Shown piece after piece: positions 6,060-8,277 of a stretch of 8,277 nt of DNA (positions are counted from its first letter, which is position 1; every line of letters starts with the position of its first letter). The stretch spans positions 2,101 to 10,377 of the forward strand of contig DQHS01000143.1 in the NCBI GenBank assembly GCA_003524365.1, written 5' to 3'. Under the pieces are notes generated by a model, which worked only from the letters and a program-made list of their open reading frames with translations, did not search any database and was not told where the DNA came from. Origin of the DNA: Cellvibrio sp. Its GTDB lineage: Bacteria; Pseudomonadota; Gammaproteobacteria; Pseudomonadales; Cellvibrionaceae. The position numbers and the translations under genes were made by a program.

Positions 6060-6419
6060 GCAGATCTATACACCGGCGAGCAGGGCGAGGATGGGATCAC
6101 CAGCAACACAGCGCTCATCCGGCAAGCAGGTAGCTCGCCAGTTTTGGGTGTGATAGTGACCGAAAAAACCGATAGGCAACGCCAGCGATGGCATGCACTA
6201 CATAGCTGTTGAGACAGCCTTGTTGGGAATCTTCCTGATGATGGTAAAACTCGAAATTTCTAAAAGATGACAACGGGTTTATTGTTTTTTTTCCCTGTGG
6301 CCACCAGCAGCCACCCGAGGGCAGCAATTGAACAGTTGTTACTTTTTGCTCTTATTCAGGGTAAGAATCTTGCGCCTGATCACTTTTGCCGTCAATGGAG
6401 ATAATTGTATTTTTGGTGA

Positions 6420-6455
6420 TTTATTGTGATAAAAATACAAAAAAATCACAATAAA
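6420..6455. promoter_or_regulatory. Long inverted repeat, possible operator
   Basis: TTTATTGTGAT (6420-6430) and ATCACAATAAA (6445-6455) are exact complements, 11 bp each, separated by a 14-nt A-rich spacer. The TGTGA and TCACA cores are 16 nt apart, too far for a single CRP site (6 nt), so the sequence may be a pair of half-sites for another dimeric regulator or a weak A/T-rich hairpin. It is placed 135 nt upstream of the DUF3592 gene and about 425 nt upstream of the pectate lyase gene. Confidence 0.45.
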
Positions 6456-6483
6456 CCGGTTACAAATTTTTGAATAAAACGAT

Positions 6484-6495
6484 GTAAACGTTTAC
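6484..6495. promoter_or_regulatory. Perfect 12-bp palindrome resembling a LacI/GalR-family operator
   Basis: GTAAACGTTTAC is fully self-complementary, with the central CG typical of LacI/GalR-family operators. It lies 94 nt upstream of the DUF3592 start and about 490 nt from the pectate lyase start, in the AT-rich block where promoters are expected. No LacI-family gene is present in the window, so the regulator and the controlled gene are unknown. Confidence 0.5.
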
Positions 6496-6589
6496 TTATC
6501 TCCGAAAGATCATTTATCCCCTCGGGTAATGCAGCATCAAATCAACGGGCTAAACTCTCCTAACTATTGTTAACAGGGACAAAAAGGAC

Positions 6590-8277
6590 ATGAAAGAAGA
6601 ACGTAAAGGCCGCTGGTTTATGCTGCTGTTCGCCCTGCCCTTTGCGGGTGTGGGCGTTGGATTTTTATTGTTCAGTGTCATTCCCAGCCTCTATGAGTGG
6701 CAGCAGATGAAAAGCTGGCCGCAAGCGGAGGCGCGCTTGCTGGATGCGGGTTTATCTACTAACCGTGGTGATGACAGCGACACCTACCAAGCAACCGCCC
6801 GCTACACCTACCGCTACCAGATACAGGACTACACCAGCGAGCGAGTGGCGATTATGGGTGGCAGCGATAATATCGGCGATTTCCAGCAGGATCTCGCCCG
6901 ACAACTGGAACTGGCGCACCGCACCGGCCGGCCGATACCCGTCTGGGTCAATCCGGAAAACCCAAGCGACGCCGTACTCAATCGCGAACTGCGCTGGAAC
7001 ATGCTCGGCTTCAAGATGATTTTTGTGCTGGTATTTGGCGGCGTGGGCATCGGCTTGATGGTGTTCACACTCAAAGCCAAAGTGGGCGCTACCAACCACC
7101 CCGAAAGCGCCAGCAAACCCTGGCTCGCACAACAGGAATGGGCAAGTCCTGAAGTCAGCTGCAATGCCAAAGGCAGCCTCTGGTTAGTATGGGGGTTTGC
7201 CCTTATCTGGAACCTGATTTCACTACCCGCCACGCTGGCGATTCCCGAGGAGTGGGCTGAGGGCAATAAGCTCATTCTGATCGTGTTAATGTTTCCACTC
7301 GCTGGAATTTATCTCCTGTTTTGGGCAATCAAATCCACTCTCAGCTGGCGCCGCTTCGGACAATTGCGCCTCGCGCTCGACCCCTACCCCGGCAGTCTGG
7401 GCGGACAAGTCGGCGGCACACTTGACGTTCCTATCGCCTACAACCCCCAACAGCGTTTCCCCGTTAACTTGCAGTGCGTGCGCAGCTATGTCACCGGCAG
7501 CGGCAAAAGTCGCAGCCGCCATGAATCACTTGTCTGGCAAAGCAGCGGACTCGCTCACAGCCAACCCGCCGCTACGGGCGGCACGCGCCTCGCGGTGCGT
7601 TTTGATGTGCCCGCCGACCTACCCGCATCAGAAAGCGCTTCCGATGACTATCGCTTTTGGCGCATGGAATTAAACGCCGATTTACCCGGCGTGGATTTGC
7701 ACCGCCAATTTGAAATCCCGGTCTTCGCCACGAAGGAAAAATCCCGCACAGCTTTACCGCTAAGTACAGCGCATCCACAACTCAACGAAGAGCGCGAAGC
7801 AAACATCGAAGCCGTCGCCGACATTAAACAAATTCCCGGCGGCGTGCGCATGCACTACCCCATGCTGCAGGGCGCAGCTAATAACCTTGTGGGTTTGGTG
7901 TGCGGATTATTTTTTGCGGGAGCCGGCGTGTTAATGCATCTCGAATCAGATGCCCCGGCGATCATGGTCTGGATATTTACTCTCGTCGGCGGCCTGATCA
8001 CCCTTATCTGCCTCAAATGGTTATTCACCAGCTTGCATGTACAACTGGATCACAACGGCCTGATCAGCGAACGCTACTGGCTGGGAATGCCAATTGGCCG
8101 CGACCAAATCCCCCGCGCCGAAATCAAAAAACTCTATATCGACATCGCCGCTCGTGGACAAAGCGCAAAAGGTTATCAAGAGATTTGCAAGATTTTCGCC
8201 CTCACCCGCGACGGCAAAAAAATTCTTATCGCAATGAATTTAAAAGGCCGCGATACGGCGCAGTTGGCGTTGGAGGC
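6590..8277 (+). CDS. DUF3592 multidomain membrane protein (partial at 3' end)
   Basis: The frame is open from ATG 6590 to the window edge, 562 codons with no stop. Residues 9-32 form a membrane segment, followed by an extracytoplasmic-type DUF3592 domain (about 38-135) with the hallmark VWVNPENPSDAVL at 118-130, closed by a second segment at about 139-161. Two more membrane segments follow (about 197-218 and 227-247). Residues about 255-380 look like a soluble all-beta domain: RLALDPYPGSLGGQVGG, FDVPADLP and a closing WRMELNADLPGVDL then FEIPVF, which is reminiscent of arrestin-like folds. A third pair of segments (about 430-449 and 456-479) precedes a domain (482-562) with the spacing of a bacterial PH-like domain: LDHNGLISERYWLG, IPRAEIKKLYI, LTRDGKKILIAMNLKG. 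Function is unknown. Start choice: AGGGA at 6575-6579 is 10 nt before the ATG, while AAGGA at 6584-6588 is only 1 nt away and so too close. No neighbour in the same direction is visible. Confidence 0.88.
   Translation, partial: MKEERKGRWFMLLFALPFAGVGVGFLLFSVIPSLYEWQQMKSWPQAEARLLDAGLSTNRGDDSDTYQATARYTYRYQIQDYTSERVAIMGGSDNIGDFQQDLARQLELAHRTGRPIPVWVNPENPSDAVLNRELRWNMLGFKMIFVLVFGGVGIGLMVFTLKAKVGATNHPESASKPWLAQQEWASPEVSCNAKGSLWLVWGFALIWNLISLPATLAIPEEWAEGNKLILIVLMFPLAGIYLLFWAIKSTLSWRRFGQLRLALDPYPGSLGGQVGGTLDVPIAYNPQQRFPVNLQCVRSYVTGSGKSRSRHESLVWQSSGLAHSQPAATGGTRLAVRFDVPADLPASESASDDYRFWRMELNADLPGVDLHRQFEIPVFATKEKSRTALPLSTAHPQLNEEREANIEAVADIKQIPGGVRMHYPMLQGAANNLVGLVCGLFFAGAGVLMHLESDAPAIMVWIFTLVGGLITLICLKWLFTSLHVQLDHNGLISERYWLGMPIGRDQIPRAEIKKLYIDIAARGQSAKGYQEICKIFALTRDGKKILIAMNLKGRDTAQLALE

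Larger units (their letters stand above)
5997..6589. other. Divergent non-coding region between the pectate lyase and DUF3592 genes
   Basis: This 593-nt stretch has no gene I can support: short open frames on both strands lack family features and ribosome binding sites. It holds the pectate lyase Shine-Dalgarno (6006-6009), a leader hairpin (6042-6059), an 8-T run (6285-6292) beside an imperfect GC-rich hairpin (6293-6321), and an AT-rich block at about 6400-6500 with two inverted-repeat sites. Both divergent promoters should lie here. I could not find a -35/-10 pair good enough to call on either strand. Confidence 0.7.

Noticed and set aside
5563..6153. Long + strand open frame antisense to the pectate lyase N-terminus
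   Set aside because: It mirrors the GC-rich third positions of the real gene, has no recognisable domain, and no convincing ribosome binding site; the - strand frame has signal peptide and domains.
6285..6321. Terminator formed by the GC-rich hairpin and T run
   Set aside because: The T run precedes the hairpin on the + strand and becomes an A run after it on the - strand, so neither strand has hairpin followed by T tract; the stem also has a 3-nt bulge.
6115..6327. 70-residue - strand frame upstream of the pectate lyase
   Set aside because: No ribosome binding site, no hydrophobic or domain pattern, and it crosses the 8-T/GC-hairpin area; more likely leader or promoter DNA.
6405..6433. Sigma70 promoter TTGTAT-17-GATAAA on the + strand
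   Set aside because: Only about half of the consensus positions match in a very A/T-rich stretch where such matches occur by chance.
6420..6455. CRP/cAMP site
   Set aside because: TGTGA and TCACA are separated by 16 nt, whereas CRP sites need 6.
6829..7522. Minus-strand frames opposite the DUF3592 gene
   Set aside because: The + strand frame is uninterrupted to the window edge, with membrane segments and the VNPENP motif; the antisense frames have none of this.

Overview
The window looks like a gammaproteobacterial chromosome of the Cellvibrio/Saccharophagus type. Three things suggest this: the order glyS–gmhB–plsC-type acyltransferase, which matches the origin-proximal cluster known from Pseudomonas; a very large secreted pectinase; and Ser/Pro/Ala-rich linkers of the kind typical of Cellvibrio plant-wall enzymes. 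The genus is an inference from style, not from an alignment.

Layout. Positions 1-2020 (+) carry a housekeeping cluster: the 3' end of glyS (glycyl-tRNA synthetase beta subunit), gmhB (heptose bisphosphate phosphatase for LPS core precursors) and a 1-acyl-glycerol-3-phosphate acyltransferase (phospholipid synthesis). A 79-bp extragenic repeat lies between glyS and gmhB; gmhB and the acyltransferase are 11 nt apart. Positions 2021-2300 are a convergent intergenic region with three strong hairpins (terminators, two of them usable in both directions) and a second repeat unit bounded by 12-bp inverted ends. Positions 2301-5996 (-) encode a 1231-residue exported protein: signal peptide, discoidin-like domain, CBM35-like module, and two different family 1 pectate lyase domains, joined by Ser-rich linkers. 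Positions 5997-6589 are a 593-nt divergent non-coding region with two inverted-repeat, operator-like sites. From 6590 (+) to the window end runs an incomplete membrane-protein gene that starts with a DUF3592 domain and appears to add an arrestin-like beta-sandwich and a PH-like domain between membrane-segment pairs.

How the parts relate. The first three genes are growth and envelope functions. The pectinase is an accessory nutrient-acquisition gene placed next to them and isolated by terminators. The DUF3592 gene shares only the intergenic region with the pectinase; no functional link is evident. The least ordinary items are the two-catalytic-domain pectate lyase and the multidomain DUF3592 membrane protein. 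I see no phage, CRISPR, tRNA, rRNA or transposase gene.
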